Source: JACQFV01 sp964593585 (GTDB lineage: Bacteria > Zixibacteria > MSB-5A5 > WJJR01). From it: a DNA stretch of 64,000 bases. Position 1 is the stretch's first letter. Every line of letters starts with the position of its first letter. The stretch is from contig CAZQIZ010000003.1 of the NCBI GenBank assembly GCA_964593585.1, positions 129,807-193,806 on the forward strand. The letters run 5' to 3'. The notes under the pieces were generated by a model. The model was not told where the DNA came from. It saw only the letters and a list, made by a program, of their open reading frames with translations, and searched no databases. Shown here in pieces: positions 1 through 9,772 of the stretch. Both the position numbers and the translations under genes were made by a program.

Positions 1-63
1 CGCGGCCTGATGGGCGGCACGGAATTTCAATGGTCCTGGCTGTTGCCGGGGAGGAAGTCATGA
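1..63 (+). CDS. livM: LivM C-terminal fragment (branched-chain amino-acid ABC permease)
   Basis: Frame 1 is open from the window edge and ends in TGA at 61-63, encoding RGLMGGTEFQWSWLLPGRKS. A short Arg-Gly-Leu-(M/L)-Gly tail is typical of LivM permeases. The stop overlaps the ATG of the following LivG gene as ATGA, the tight coupling normal for livM-livG. Only about 20 residues are visible, so the call rests on context plus the tail motif. Confidence 0.6.
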   Translation, partial: RGLMGGTEFQWSWLLPGRKS

Positions 64-842
64 ACACGACCTCCGCGCCGGTGCTGGAGTTTGACAACGT
101 GTGCCTGTCCTTCGGCGGCCTGCGCGCGATCAAGAACGTGTCCCTGCGCGTCGGCGCGCAGGAACTGGTCGGGCTGATCGGCCCCAACGGCGCCGGCAAG
201 ACCACCATGTTCAACCTGATCACGGGAGTCTACGCCCCCGACGAGGGCCGAGTCCGGCTGAAAGACGAGGACATCTCCGGACGCGCTCCGCACGAGATCA
301 ACCACCTGGGCATCGCGCGCACGTTTCAGAACATCCGTCTCTGGGGCGATCTGTCGGTGCTTGACAATGTGCGCGCCGCGCTCCTGCGCACCTGCGGCGC
401 GCCGCTCTGGCAGGTGGTGCTGCGCGCGCGGCCCTGCGGGCACGACGAGGCCCGTGTCCGCGACTGCGCCCGCGACCTCCTCGCCTATTTCGATCTCATC
501 CGTTTCGAACACGAGAAGGCGCGCAACCTCCCCTACGGCGAGCAGCGTCGTCTCGAGATCGCCCGCGCCCTGGCCACCAACCCGACGTTGCTGTTGCTCG
601 ATGAGCCGGTGGCCGGCATGAACACCGGCGAGAAGAAAAAGGTCATGGAGCTGATTCAGAAACTGCAACATGAACGCCATCTGGCCGTGTTGCTCATCGA
701 GCATGACATGCGGGTGGTGATGGGCATCTGCGAACGCATCGCCGTCCTCGACTACGGCGAAAAGATCGCCGAGGGCAAACCGGAAGATATCCAGAAGAAT
801 CCGCGCGTCATTGAGGCCTACCTCGGCGCGCCGCACGCCTGA
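60..842 (+). CDS. livG: LivG, branched-chain amino-acid ABC transporter ATP-binding protein
   Basis: This is one of the two ATPases that energise high-affinity uptake of Leu/Ile/Val or related substrates at the inner membrane. The 260-residue product has Walker A GPNGAGKTT near residue 42, the Q-loop region FQNIRLW, an ABC signature of the LivG type (LPYGEQRRLEIARAL), Walker B LLLLDEP followed by VAGMN, and the H-loop IEHDM. The ATG at 60 is chosen because GGGGAGGA lies just upstream and the frame overlaps the permease stop by ATGA. An in-frame ATG 30 bases upstream has no such site. livF follows one base later. Confidence 0.95.
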   Translation: MNTTSAPVLEFDNVCLSFGGLRAIKNVSLRVGAQELVGLIGPNGAGKTTMFNLITGVYAPDEGRVRLKDEDISGRAPHEINHLGIARTFQNIRLWGDLSVLDNVRAALLRTCGAPLWQVVLRARPCGHDEARVRDCARDLLAYFDLIRFEHEKARNLPYGEQRRLEIARALATNPTLLLLDEPVAGMNTGEKKKVMELIQKLQHERHLAVLLIEHDMRVVMGICERIAVLDYGEKIAEGKPEDIQKNPRVIEAYLGAPHA

Positions 843-843
843 T

Positions 844-1590
844 ATGAGCGACCTGCTTTTGGAAATCGAGAACTTGCATGTCTCCTACGGCGCGATCCGT
901 GCGCTGAAGGGAATCGCCTTCACCGTCCGGCCCGGGCAGATTGTCACACTGATCGGCGCCAACGGCGCCGGCAAGACCACGTTGCTGCGCACCATCTCCG
1001 GCCTGCTGCGCCCGCGCGAGGGTAAGATCTGCTACTGGGGCGATCCGGCCGGCAGCGGCCAGACCCCCTGCACATTGACCGTGACGCCGCCGCATGAGAT
1101 TGTGCGGCGCGGCATCGCCCATGTGCCGGAAGGACGCATCGTCTTCGCCAATCTTTCAGTCAAAGAAAACCTCGAAATGGGCGCCTACACACGGAACGAC
1201 CGTGACGGCATCCGTCAGGACTGGGACTGGGTCATGACGCTCTTCCCCCGCCTGCAGGAGCGATTGAAGCAGAGCGCCGGCACGCTCTCTGGCGGCGAGC
1301 AGCAGATGCTCGCCATCGGCCGCGCGCTGATGAGCCGTCCGCGCCTGATCCTGCTGGACGAACCGTCGCTGGGACTCTCCCCGCTTCTCGTGCAGACCGT
1401 CTTCGCCGCCATTCGCCAGATCAACGAAGCCGGGACCACCATCCTGCTGGTCGAGCAGAACGCCCACATGGCGCTCACCACCGCCGAAGTCGGCTATGTG
1501 ATGGAGACCGGGACCATCGCCCTGTCCGGCCCCTGCGCCGAGTTGCTCAAATCCGACGAGGTCCGCCGTACCTACCTCGGCGAATCGTAA
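844..1590 (+). CDS. livF: LivF, branched-chain amino-acid ABC transporter ATP-binding protein
   Basis: This is the second ATPase of the Liv transporter, 248 residues. It shows Walker A GANGAGKTT, the signature LSGGEQQMLAIGRAL, Walker B LILLDEPSLGL and the H-loop VEQNAHMAL; the GLSP(L)-VEQN combination is characteristic of LivF. The ATG at 844 follows the livG TGA by one base, so the two are translated together. It is the last gene of the operon; the next gene converges from the other strand 43 bases away. Substrate may be amino acids, urea or short amides, since the ATPase alone does not fix specificity. Confidence 0.94.
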   Translation: MSDLLLEIENLHVSYGAIRALKGIAFTVRPGQIVTLIGANGAGKTTLLRTISGLLRPREGKICYWGDPAGSGQTPCTLTVTPPHEIVRRGIAHVPEGRIVFANLSVKENLEMGAYTRNDRDGIRQDWDWVMTLFPRLQERLKQSAGTLSGGEQQMLAIGRALMSRPRLILLDEPSLGLSPLLVQTVFAAIRQINEAGTTILLVEQNAHMALTTAEVGYVMETGTIALSGPCAELLKSDEVRRTYLGES

Positions 1591-1633
1591 GCAATCCCGG
1601 ACGAAATGAGTTGTCGGGCAATTGGCGCAAGCG

Positions 1634-3298
1634 TCAGCGCGCGACGGCGTGACGCCGCGCATCCCACAGCGCGGTGATCGCCAGGAAAATGGCCAGCACG
1701 ATTAGCGCCAGCGCGGCGATGGCGTTGACCAGCTCCAGATCGACCCCCTGCGTCGCCTGCCCGTTTGCCCAGCAAAGCTTGCCCAGCGACCAAAGCGTGA
1801 TCGTCAGGACAAAGAGCATCGGCAGGAGCGTGAAGGCGATCCGTTTGCGCGCGTGATGCAGCCAGATGGTGATGGTAAGCAGACTCAGCGCCGCCAGCAG
1901 CTGGTTCGACGCCCCGAACAACGTCCAGAAGCGAATCCATGATCCTTCTTCCGCGCCCCAGATGAAGTAGACCGGCAACGCGATCGTAATCAGGGTCGCA
2001 ACCACCGCCCCGACCCGGTCGTGACGACGGAACAGCTCCTGCAGGATGTAGCGGCCCAGCCGGGTGCAGACATCCAGGGTGTCGAAGACAAACGTCGAAA
2101 ACGCCATCGCCCCAAAGGTGATGGCGAAGGGGAGGTTCTCCCGGCCGATCAGAAGCGACAGGAAATTGCCGATGCCGTTTCCGTAGATGGTGCCGGGCTT
2201 GAGTCCCTTGGTTTCGGCGGGGGCGACGATCATAATCGTCACCAGCGCGATCAAGGCGACAAATCCCTCGGCCAGCATCGCGCCATAGCCGACCGGCTGC
2301 ATGTGGGATTCACGGTCCACCTGCTTGGAGGTTGTCCCGGAGCAGACCAGTCCATGAAACCCCGAGCAGGCGCCGCAGGCGATGGTGACAAACAGGAATG
2401 GGAAGAGGGTGCCGGTCATCCCGCCGGTGTCCCAGGTGATGAACGCCGGTTGCCGCACATCGTAGCCGCCGAAGAAAATCCCGATCACGCCAAGCGCCAG
2501 CGCCAGAAACAGGATGAAGCCGCCCAGATAACCGCGCGGCTGCAGAAGCGACCAGACCGGCACTACCGAAGCGACCGCGCAATAGGCAAGGATAAGCAGT
2601 CCCCAGGTCTTGGCGTCGAAGACCAGCCAGTTCGACAGATACGTCCCCACCCAGGCCGCTCCCAACGACGCCGGAACAAAGATGATCGTCACCAGCCACA
2701 GCGGGGGCTTAAGGAAGCGCTGCACCAGACCCATGACCAATGCGAGCGACAGGTAGAGCACGCTGGCGGCCGCCACCGCCCCACCGGGATTGAAGTCCAC
2801 CGCAACGCCCTGCAGCTCCTCAGTGGAGTGGACAAAACTGCCGGCGGTGATGTCGGTGAAGGCCACGATGACATAGACCAGGGAAATCCAGATGAACGCG
2901 AGGATGGCAATCCCGGCCTTCGGGCCCAGTTGCTCGCGCGTAATTTCGGCAATCGAGCGCGCGCCATGGCGCACCGACGCGGTCAAGGTCGAGAAATCAT
3001 GCACGGCGCCGATGAGCACCACACCCAGACTGATCCACAGTAGGCAGGGCAGCCACCCGAAGGTCTGGCAGGCGAGGATCGGCCCGGCGATCGGGCCGGC
3101 CGCGGCAATCGCGGAAAAATGCTGACCAAAGAGGTAGAAGGGTCGAACCGGAACGTAGTCGATACCGTCATTGAGCGTGTGCGCCGGGGTGGTGCGCGCA
3201 TCATCGATGACAAACTGACGCGCCACCCAGCCGCCATACAAACGGTACGCGAGCGCCAGCAGGACCAGAAAGATGAGCGCCAGCAGCGGTAGACTCAC
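1634..3298 (-). CDS. cstA: Carbon starvation protein CstA-type peptide/pyruvate transporter
   Basis: This is a 554-residue polytopic inner-membrane protein of the CstA/BtsT family, which imports peptides or pyruvate during carbon limitation. Recognisable family stretches are YGGWVARQF with DGIDYVP near the N terminus, the AAAGPIAGPILA loop, and GFHGLVCSGTTSKQ in the middle, plus many hydrophobic segments. It is shorter than Escherichia coli CstA (about 700 residues), like many non-enterobacterial members. The start is GTG at 3298 with GGGAG about ten bases upstream. It is followed downstream by the convergent liv operon. Exact substrate is not predictable from sequence. Confidence 0.93.
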   Translation of the reverse strand: MSLPLLALIFLVLLALAYRLYGGWVARQFVIDDARTTPAHTLNDGIDYVPVRPFYLFGQHFSAIAAAGPIAGPILACQTFGWLPCLLWISLGVVLIGAVHDFSTLTASVRHGARSIAEITREQLGPKAGIAILAFIWISLVYVIVAFTDITAGSFVHSTEELQGVAVDFNPGGAVAAASVLYLSLALVMGLVQRFLKPPLWLVTIIFVPASLGAAWVGTYLSNWLVFDAKTWGLLILAYCAVASVVPVWSLLQPRGYLGGFILFLALALGVIGIFFGGYDVRQPAFITWDTGGMTGTLFPFLFVTIACGACSGFHGLVCSGTTSKQVDRESHMQPVGYGAMLAEGFVALIALVTIMIVAPAETKGLKPGTIYGNGIGNFLSLLIGRENLPFAITFGAMAFSTFVFDTLDVCTRLGRYILQELFRRHDRVGAVVATLITIALPVYFIWGAEEGSWIRFWTLFGASNQLLAALSLLTITIWLHHARKRIAFTLLPMLFVLTITLWSLGKLCWANGQATQGVDLELVNAIAALALIVLAIFLAITALWDARRHAVAR

Positions 3299-3322
3299 GG
3301 TCGATTCGCTCCCGAGGACGGG

Positions 3323-4972
3323 CTATGGCTCGTGCGGTTCGACGACCGCGCGCAGGCAGACGCCATCAATCGCGGCGGGCGGCGTCAACTCAAAGATCGC
3401 CGCCAACGTCGGCGCCACATCGATCGTGCGGGCGTCATCGGCCACCATCTTGTTGCGTGTCGACACCCCATGCCCCCAGAATATCAACGGCACATGCGTA
3501 TCGTAGCGGTAGGGCGATCCATGCATGGTGCCCTGCGGCGAGTCCAGGATCAGTGTGTTTTCGCGATAGCGAATGACCAGATCGGGGGCGCGGTCGGGAT
3601 GGAAGCTCTGGCGGTATAGCGCCCGGTACCCGCGTCCGGCTCCGCCCGGCTCGGTTAATTGCTCCCAGGTCAACACCTCTTCGACATAGTCCAGCACGCC
3701 GATCGCTTCGGCCATCGCCTGACGCAGGTCGGCGGGACGCACGCCCTGCTCCTCGCCCGCCTTGAGGTTGAGCATCAGCCCGTTGGTGTGGCCGGTGATG
3801 AGCGGCGCGGCAATGCCAAGTTTGTCGGCCACACGGCGCGCCGCGGTCTCGAAATGCTGACGCACTTCGGCGCGCAGAATCCGCTCGGCGGGCAGACCGG
3901 CGGCCCGCATCACCTCCGGCAGCGGAATCACTCCATGATCGGAACTGAGCGCGACAGTGTACTGCCCCACGCCCACCAGCGAATCGAGCGCGCTGATCAA
4001 ATCCGAAAGTCCGGCATCTACCCGCAGCAGCACATCGAGCGCTTCCTGACTGTGCGGACCGAACGAGTGGCCGACATAGTCATTGGCCGACAGACTCAGG
4101 CAGAGCAGGTCGGGGATCGTGTCGCTTCCCAACGCCTCTTCCCTCACCAGCCGTTCGGCGAAGTCGAGCACCAGGGCGTCGCTGTATGGCGTTTCCAACA
4201 TCCACTCCGATGGGGTCCGTGCCAGCGAGGCCGCCGAATCGTACAGATGGGGGAAACTGGTGTGTATACCGTCGTTCTCGGCGGCGATGTCATCGGCGGT
4301 GGCCGCCGTGTAGGTGGCCGCAGGCCAGCCACGGGTCCAGCCCTCACGCACCGCCCGCTCGCGGAAGGGGAAGCAATCGTAGTCACGGACCCACCGCGGG
4401 AGTGAATCCAGGTATTCAGAGGAAGTGACGAAGTGTCCTTTGGCATCATCGAACCAATACGCCGCGTTCGGACTCCGTCCGCCGAGCAGAATCGCGCTGT
4501 AGTCCTTCTGCGAGACCGCAAAGACGCGCGCCTCCGGCCAGGTCTGCCGCAGCCAGTCACCCAGCGTTTCGGTCATCAGAAACTGCGGCGACCGCCCCTC
4601 GGCCTCCGGATCGCCGAGAATCTGGACTGTGGAATCCACGCAGGAATAGACGCGCTGCCCGGTGGCCCGCTCGACCCAGTGATTGCCGACAATCCCATGG
4701 CGGCTGGGATAGGCGCCGGTCGCCAGCGTCGCATGCCCGACCGATGTCAGGGTCATGGCGTGATCGTGACGCGCCGCGGTAAAGAACACCCCTTCGTCGC
4801 GCAACCGCGCCATCCCGCCGGTAAACAGCGAGTCGTAGAGATCGAAGATGTCGGCAGACAACTGATCAACCACAACGAGCACCGCCAGCCGTGGCCGCGC
4901 CTGCGCCGGCGCGCTCGCGAGCGCCGTGGCGGCAACGGCAAAAAGCAGGATTGGGCGGAGGCGGGAACGCAT
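3323..4972 (-). CDS. Secreted alkaline phosphatase-superfamily enzyme (PafA-like)
   Basis: This is a 549-residue exported metal-dependent phosphomonoesterase or phosphodiesterase. After a signal peptide (MRSRLRPILLFAVAATALASAPAQA) it has the first metal Asp in VVVDQLSADIF, the catalytic Thr region AMTLTSVGHATLATG, then SRHGIVGNHW, and later metal-binding SANDYVGHSFGP and SSDHGVIP. The order and spacing resemble Bacteroidetes PafA phosphatases, including GGRSPNAAYWFDD. The start at 4972 is chosen because it begins a clean signal peptide; an upstream ATG at 5065 would bury it. It probably releases phosphate from organic phosphate in the periplasm. It lies 25 bases upstream of cstA on the same strand. 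Confidence 0.88.
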   Translation of the reverse strand: MRSRLRPILLFAVAATALASAPAQARPRLAVLVVVDQLSADIFDLYDSLFTGGMARLRDEGVFFTAARHDHAMTLTSVGHATLATGAYPSRHGIVGNHWVERATGQRVYSCVDSTVQILGDPEAEGRSPQFLMTETLGDWLRQTWPEARVFAVSQKDYSAILLGGRSPNAAYWFDDAKGHFVTSSEYLDSLPRWVRDYDCFPFRERAVREGWTRGWPAATYTAATADDIAAENDGIHTSFPHLYDSAASLARTPSEWMLETPYSDALVLDFAERLVREEALGSDTIPDLLCLSLSANDYVGHSFGPHSQEALDVLLRVDAGLSDLISALDSLVGVGQYTVALSSDHGVIPLPEVMRAAGLPAERILRAEVRQHFETAARRVADKLGIAAPLITGHTNGLMLNLKAGEEQGVRPADLRQAMAEAIGVLDYVEEVLTWEQLTEPGGAGRGYRALYRQSFHPDRAPDLVIRYRENTLILDSPQGTMHGSPYRYDTHVPLIFWGHGVSTRNKMVADDARTIDVAPTLAAIFELTPPAAIDGVCLRAVVEPHEP

Positions 4973-5082
4973 CAAGTGCCCTAAGGGATACACAAGTTCT
5001 CCGAAAAACACAACCGGGGTTGCGTCAGTGACGCCACCCCGGCGGTGGGATTGTCTAAAAGGCAAGACAACCGGCTGTTGGC

Positions 5083-6405
5083 CTACGGGAAGATGCCGCG
5101 CTCCTTGTAGACCGTCTCAAGGCGGCGCAACGCCACAATATACGCCGCAGTGCGCCAATCGGTGTCAAATTCACGCGCCGTGTCGCGGACCCGTCCATAG
5201 GCCGCCACCAGCCGCCGGTGCAGCTTCGAATCGACTTCCTCCAGGTCCCAACTCTCGCTGCGCTTGTTCTGCAGCCACTCATAATAGCTGACCACCACCC
5301 CGCCGGCGTTGCAGAGCACATCGGGGAGAACGTCGATACGGCGTTGCTGCAGGATGGCGTCGCCGTCGGGATCGGTCGGGCCGTTGGCCCCTTCCGCGAC
5401 CAGCTTGACATTCAGCCAGGACGCGGTTTCGCCGGTGATCTGGTTTTCCATCGCCGCCGGCACAAAGATGTCGGCCTTGGTGCGCAGGAAGGTCTCATGA
5501 TCGATCGGCGCAGCGCCGGGGAACCCTTTGCAGCCGCCGGTCCGGGCGACATGCTGCGCCATCGCCTCCGGATCGATCCCGGCCGGAGCAGAGACCGCGC
5601 CGGTGATGTCCTCCACGGCGATCAGTTTGGATCCCAGAGGCGCCAGAAGGCGCGCGGTCCACGAGCCGACGTTGCCAAATCCCTGCACAGTGAAGGTGGC
5701 GCCTTGGAGGTCAAATTCCCTGTCGCGGGCCCATTCCTGAATGAGGAAGACAACCCCCTGCCCGGTGGCCTTGTCGCGTCCGACACTGCCCCCGGCCTCA
5801 ACCGGCTTGCCGGTCACGACATGCCGGCAGAGGTTGCGCTCCGGAGCCGGCATCGTCATCATGTAGGTGTCGAGAAGCCAGGCCATGATCTGGGCGTTGG
5901 TGTTCACATCCGGCGCGGGAATGTCGTATTCCGGGCCGATGTTCTGCCCCAGCGCGAAGGTGAACCGGCGCGTAATGTGCTCCAGTTCGCGCGGGCTGCA
6001 CTGACGCGGATCCAATTGGATCCCCCCCTTGGCGCCGCCCAGCGGGATATCGGTGATCGCGCATTTCCAGGTCATCCAGGTCGCCAGCGCCCGGACCTCA
6101 TCGAGATTCACCGCGGGATGGTACCGCAGGCCACCCTTGAACGGCCCCAGGACATTGTTATGCTGAACCCGGTAGCCGGTAAACATCTCGACACGGCCGT
6201 CATCCATGACGACCGGGAAATTGACCACGATCTCATTGGTGCAGCGCGACAGGATCCGGCGGGTGTTGGGGTCCAGACGCATCAGATCGGCGGCCTTGTC
6301 GAACTGCCGGATCACGTTCTCATAGACACTGTGCGGGCGTTCGGCCGGGGTGGGCTTGGCATCGACGGCGTTCATGGCTGTTTTCGCTTCTGTGGCGACG
6401 ACCAT
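5083..6405 (-). CDS. gdhA: Glutamate dehydrogenase (Glu/Leu/Phe/Val dehydrogenase family)
   Basis: This enzyme interconverts glutamate and 2-oxoglutarate plus ammonium, linking carbon and nitrogen metabolism. The 440-residue protein has the substrate-binding PLGGAKGGI motif, the catalytic Asp in DIPAPDVNTN, the KATGQGV segment and a C-terminal Rossmann fold VQGFGNVGSWTA. Length and motifs match hexameric bacterial enzymes. The start ATG has AAGGAGAG upstream. Coenzyme preference (NAD or NADP) cannot be settled by eye. It is transcribed toward the phosphatase gene with about a 110-base gap. Confidence 0.95.
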   Translation of the reverse strand: MVVATEAKTAMNAVDAKPTPAERPHSVYENVIRQFDKAADLMRLDPNTRRILSRCTNEIVVNFPVVMDDGRVEMFTGYRVQHNNVLGPFKGGLRYHPAVNLDEVRALATWMTWKCAITDIPLGGAKGGIQLDPRQCSPRELEHITRRFTFALGQNIGPEYDIPAPDVNTNAQIMAWLLDTYMMTMPAPERNLCRHVVTGKPVEAGGSVGRDKATGQGVVFLIQEWARDREFDLQGATFTVQGFGNVGSWTARLLAPLGSKLIAVEDITGAVSAPAGIDPEAMAQHVARTGGCKGFPGAAPIDHETFLRTKADIFVPAAMENQITGETASWLNVKLVAEGANGPTDPDGDAILQQRRIDVLPDVLCNAGGVVVSYYEWLQNKRSESWDLEEVDSKLHRRLVAAYGRVRDTAREFDTDWRTAAYIVALRRLETVYKERGIFP

Positions 6406-6721
6406 CTGAGCTCTCCTTGCCCCGCGGCGGCGGGGCGTTCCGTACCGGAAAGTTAATCAGAAAGAGCCCGTTTTCCAGCGGTTTGCTACGCCCGCCACCG
6501 CCGGAAGGCCGGGACGGGATTTGGCTGGCGCTAAGGCGCTCGGGGTATTATTCGATCCGTGACTTTGGGGGATCGCCGTGCTCCCTGTCGAACCAGACGC
6601 ACAGACAGGAGTGTGACCTCCAGAATGCCGGGCCGTCTGCACCAGACCGGAGAACAGCATCGCAAGTTCCAGTGAGTTCGCCAAGTCGGGTTTGTTTCGG
6701 ACCCATTCCATCGAGGCACCC
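6406..6721. other. Intergenic region between gdhA and the TonB-receptor pseudogene
   Basis: This is a 316-base divergent region with no convincing gene. It should hold the gdhA promoter on the minus strand and the receptor promoter on the plus strand. The only promoter-like pair noticed for the plus strand is TTGGCT at 6521 and TATTAT at 6546, with an unfavourable 19-base spacer. No tRNA-like or riboswitch-like fold was recognised. Confidence 0.4.
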
Positions 6722-9639
6722 ATGCCCGCTATCCGCATGACCTTCGTCGCGTTCTTTCTTCTGGCCTGCCTGCTGGTCCCCGCGGCCCTCCATGCGGCCG
6801 TGATCTCCGGACACATCACCGACGCATCGACCGAAAAACCTGTCGTTTTCGCCACCGTCAAGATTCTCGAACTCGACAGGCAGTCGCACACCGACGCCGA
6901 TGGTCGGTATGTGTTTAACGATCTGCCCGCCGGTCGCTACACCATCGCCGTCTCGTTCGCCGGATACAGTGACTACGCCATCGGCGTGCTCGACTCACGC
7001 AGGATGCGATCAAAACGCTCGACGCCGCCCTGCAACCCGACGCGGCGCCGCTGTACGACGGAAACCCGGCGGTTGCACCGTCGCTTTCGTCACGTGACTT
7101 GAACCCGCAATCCCGATTCTCGCTGCGTGAATTTCCGGTCCGTTTGGGCGATCTGCCGCTGCGGGGCTATGAGGATTTCGTGGCGATCCTGCCCGGAACA
7201 GTGCGTCGGTACTATTCCGCGCCCCTGCACGTGCGCGGCGGACGAATCGAGGAGTTCGATTACCGAGTCGACGGTTTTTCACAGCAGGATCCGCTGACCG
7301 GCGAATCCTTCACCACGATTAACGGCAATGCGATCGATGAGATCCGATTCCGCCCGGGATACCGTGATCCGTCGAACGGCTGGACCATCTCGGGGCAGGC
7401 CGATGTCGCCAGCCGCGAGAGTTGGTCAACCGGCGGCGCCATCGAAGTCAGCACCGACAACTTCCACGGCGAGAAATCGGACTACGCCCTCTACGCCCTC
7501 GATCTCACCGGGCCGCTTGTTGCATCCAAGCCCGAACGGCTGATCTACGCCCTCGCCGGCGAATACCGCACACTCGGCAATCGCGCCCCCGGCGAACCGG
7601 AGGATTGGAACTACTTGGGCGCTTGGCACGCCAACCTGCGCTGGCGCCCGAGCGGGCAGACCAGCGCCTTCCTCGGAACTGGTGGCTCCTACCGCGACTG
7701 GAAGTACACCCCGGGCGCCTGGACCTTCAATGCCGCGCATGCCCCGCGCGGAGTCGACGAGCACTACGCGGTCATGGGACGGGTCGAACACGCCTTCACA
7801 TTTCGCACCCGTCTGACGGCGCAGGCCCAGTGGTTTTCCGCGCGCCACCGTCAGGGCGATGGTGTCTACTTCGACGATCTCTGGGCCTATGGACGGCCCG
7901 GTATGGGACCTTACTCCGACGCCACCAATCTTTACTACGCCTGGGACGACATGCTCCTTGATCCCGACAGTCTGGAAGCTGGCCGCCAGGTTCCCTGGCG
8001 CACGCCGGCCGTGGAGTCGACCATCACCGTGCCGCTCCCGAACGGTGGGTCACGGCAGCAGTCATTTGTCGTGCGCGGCGACGAGAGTTACCTCTGGGAT
8101 GACTTTCTGGAGCAGAAGGATTCCTACATCGGCGGACGCATCGCGCTGGTGCATTCCCAGGGACGCGATGCGCGCACGCAAGCCGGGTTGGAATTCCAGC
8201 GGCACACCGTGCGCTCCTACCAGAACATCTTCCCCAGCCGCATCTACCTGGGCGACGAGGGCGGGTTGGACGATATCAGCCGCTCCGGGTTCGATGTCCT
8301 CGGCGAAGAGGACGGTAACGACGCTCTCCACGTTGCGCCCCAGCCGCTGTTTCTGGCGGGCTTTGCTTCGCAGCACTGGGAATTCGGCGATTTGACCCTC
8401 GACGGCGGTTTGCGCTGGGATCATTTCGACTATGATACCCAAACGCTGCTTGATCCACACAATCCGCTCGATCCCCACGATCTGCGAACCTACGCCGACA
8501 CCGCCACGGGACTCAGCGATGAAGAGCGCAACTGATTCCTCCAGGCAACGCAGGAACTAAACCCCGACGATCTCACCGACGCCGAGACGATCGACCGTCT
8601 CTCGCCGCGCCTTTCGGCCAGTCTGCGCATCACCGATGGTGCCACGCTGGACTTTCACGGCGGACGTTATATCCAAAGGCCGCCGCTGGAAGACATCTAT
8701 CTCGACTATGGTTTCCTCGAGTACAAAGTGCGCACCGGCGGTTACGCGTTTGTCTTCCCGAATCCCTCGCTACCGCCGACCGAAGTGGTCGCTGTCGATG
8801 CCGGCTGGAATCAGCGGTTGCATGACGGCATCGATCTGGAACTGACACTCTTCCACAAAAACTACGATCACATCTCCGGCGCGGGAACTGTTGCCGCCAC
8901 CCCCAACAGCTTTAGCATGATGAAGGATCAGGGCAGCGCGACCACGCGCGGGATCGAGGCGGAAATCGGCATCCGAAGACAACGCGGCATGACGGCGCAA
9001 CTCCACTACACCTACACCAACATCAGCGACGACGAATCCTACGCCAACACCCAATCGAACATTGCCTGGACCAGCGCGCCGGTCCGTCTGGCCGGGCCAT
9101 TCACCTTTGAACAGGAACACCGGCTCGTCGGCATCCTCGATCTGCGCACCGGACCCAATGCCGGGCCGCTGCTCGGCAATTGGCATCCCCTCGAGAACGC
9201 CGGCGTCACGTTTCTCGGCGATTTCGGCTCCGGATTCCCCTATACGCCGACGCAAGTTCACGCGGAGCTCTTCCTGGGCTTTCCCGCCATGTCCGTCCCC
9301 ACCGGTCCGATTGGCTCGGAACGGACCCCATCGACCGCCCGTGTCGATGTGTGCGCCAACAAGACCTTCGCGCTGCGCGGCGCCGAGGTCGAGATCTATT
9401 TGTGGGTCATCAATCTCTTCGATCGCGAGAATGTCGTCGATGTGTACTCCGGCACCGGCGAGCCCGATAACACCGGCTGGCTGGGAACACCCGATGGCCG
9501 GCAATTCGTCGACAACTTCGCCGACGTTCACGATGCCTCACTCTTGAGCGGCGAGCAGAAGTACCGCCTGCGCCAGAGCGACCCGACGAACCTCGACATC
9601 CCACGGCAGATCCGAGTCGGCATGCGCCTGGGGTTCTGA
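6722..9639 (+). pseudogene. TonB-dependent receptor with carboxypeptidase-regulatory-like N-domain, interrupted twice
   Basis: The gene begins with a signal peptide (MPAIRMTFVAFFLLACLLV) and a beta-sandwich domain of the carboxypeptidase-regulatory type (VISGHITDASTEKP, YVFNDLPAGRYTI). It then leads into a plug domain (LREFPVRLGDLPLRGYEDFVAILPG) and a long outer-membrane barrel ending IPRQIRVGMRLGF. Two lesions break it. Near 6994 the frame shifts by one base: DYAIGVLD continues only in the next frame as LTQDAIKTLDAALQPD. At 8533-8535 an in-frame TGA interrupts the barrel, and the same frame then stays open to 9639. Repaired, it would encode about 970 residues, normal for such receptors. It is either a young pseudogene or carries assembly errors. 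GAGG lies upstream of the ATG. Confidence 0.85.
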
Positions 9640-9772
9640 GCGCCACATTAAACAGACCGATCACTCGCCGGGGGCACGCCCTCGAGATTCCGGATGTAAT
9701 GCGCCGTCTTTGTGCTTGCTGAATTCGGGGAAGGACGTTACTTCCGGGCAATTGCATTCATCCGGAGGTCCC

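Noticed and set aside
2021..3043. Long open frame on the plus strand opposite the CstA gene
   Set aside because: It is the complement of a well-supported membrane protein; its product is hydrophilic, Arg/Gln/His-rich and lacks any domain, as expected of antisense frames in GC-rich DNA.
6457..6891. Small minus-strand gene in the gdhA-receptor intergenic region
   Set aside because: It overlaps the receptor signal-peptide region, has no ribosome-binding site and a low-complexity product.
8533..8535. Selenocysteine or recoded stop in the TonB receptor
   Set aside because: The site is in a barrel strand/loop with no redox context, a frameshift also breaks the gene, and TGA serves as a normal stop for many genes here.
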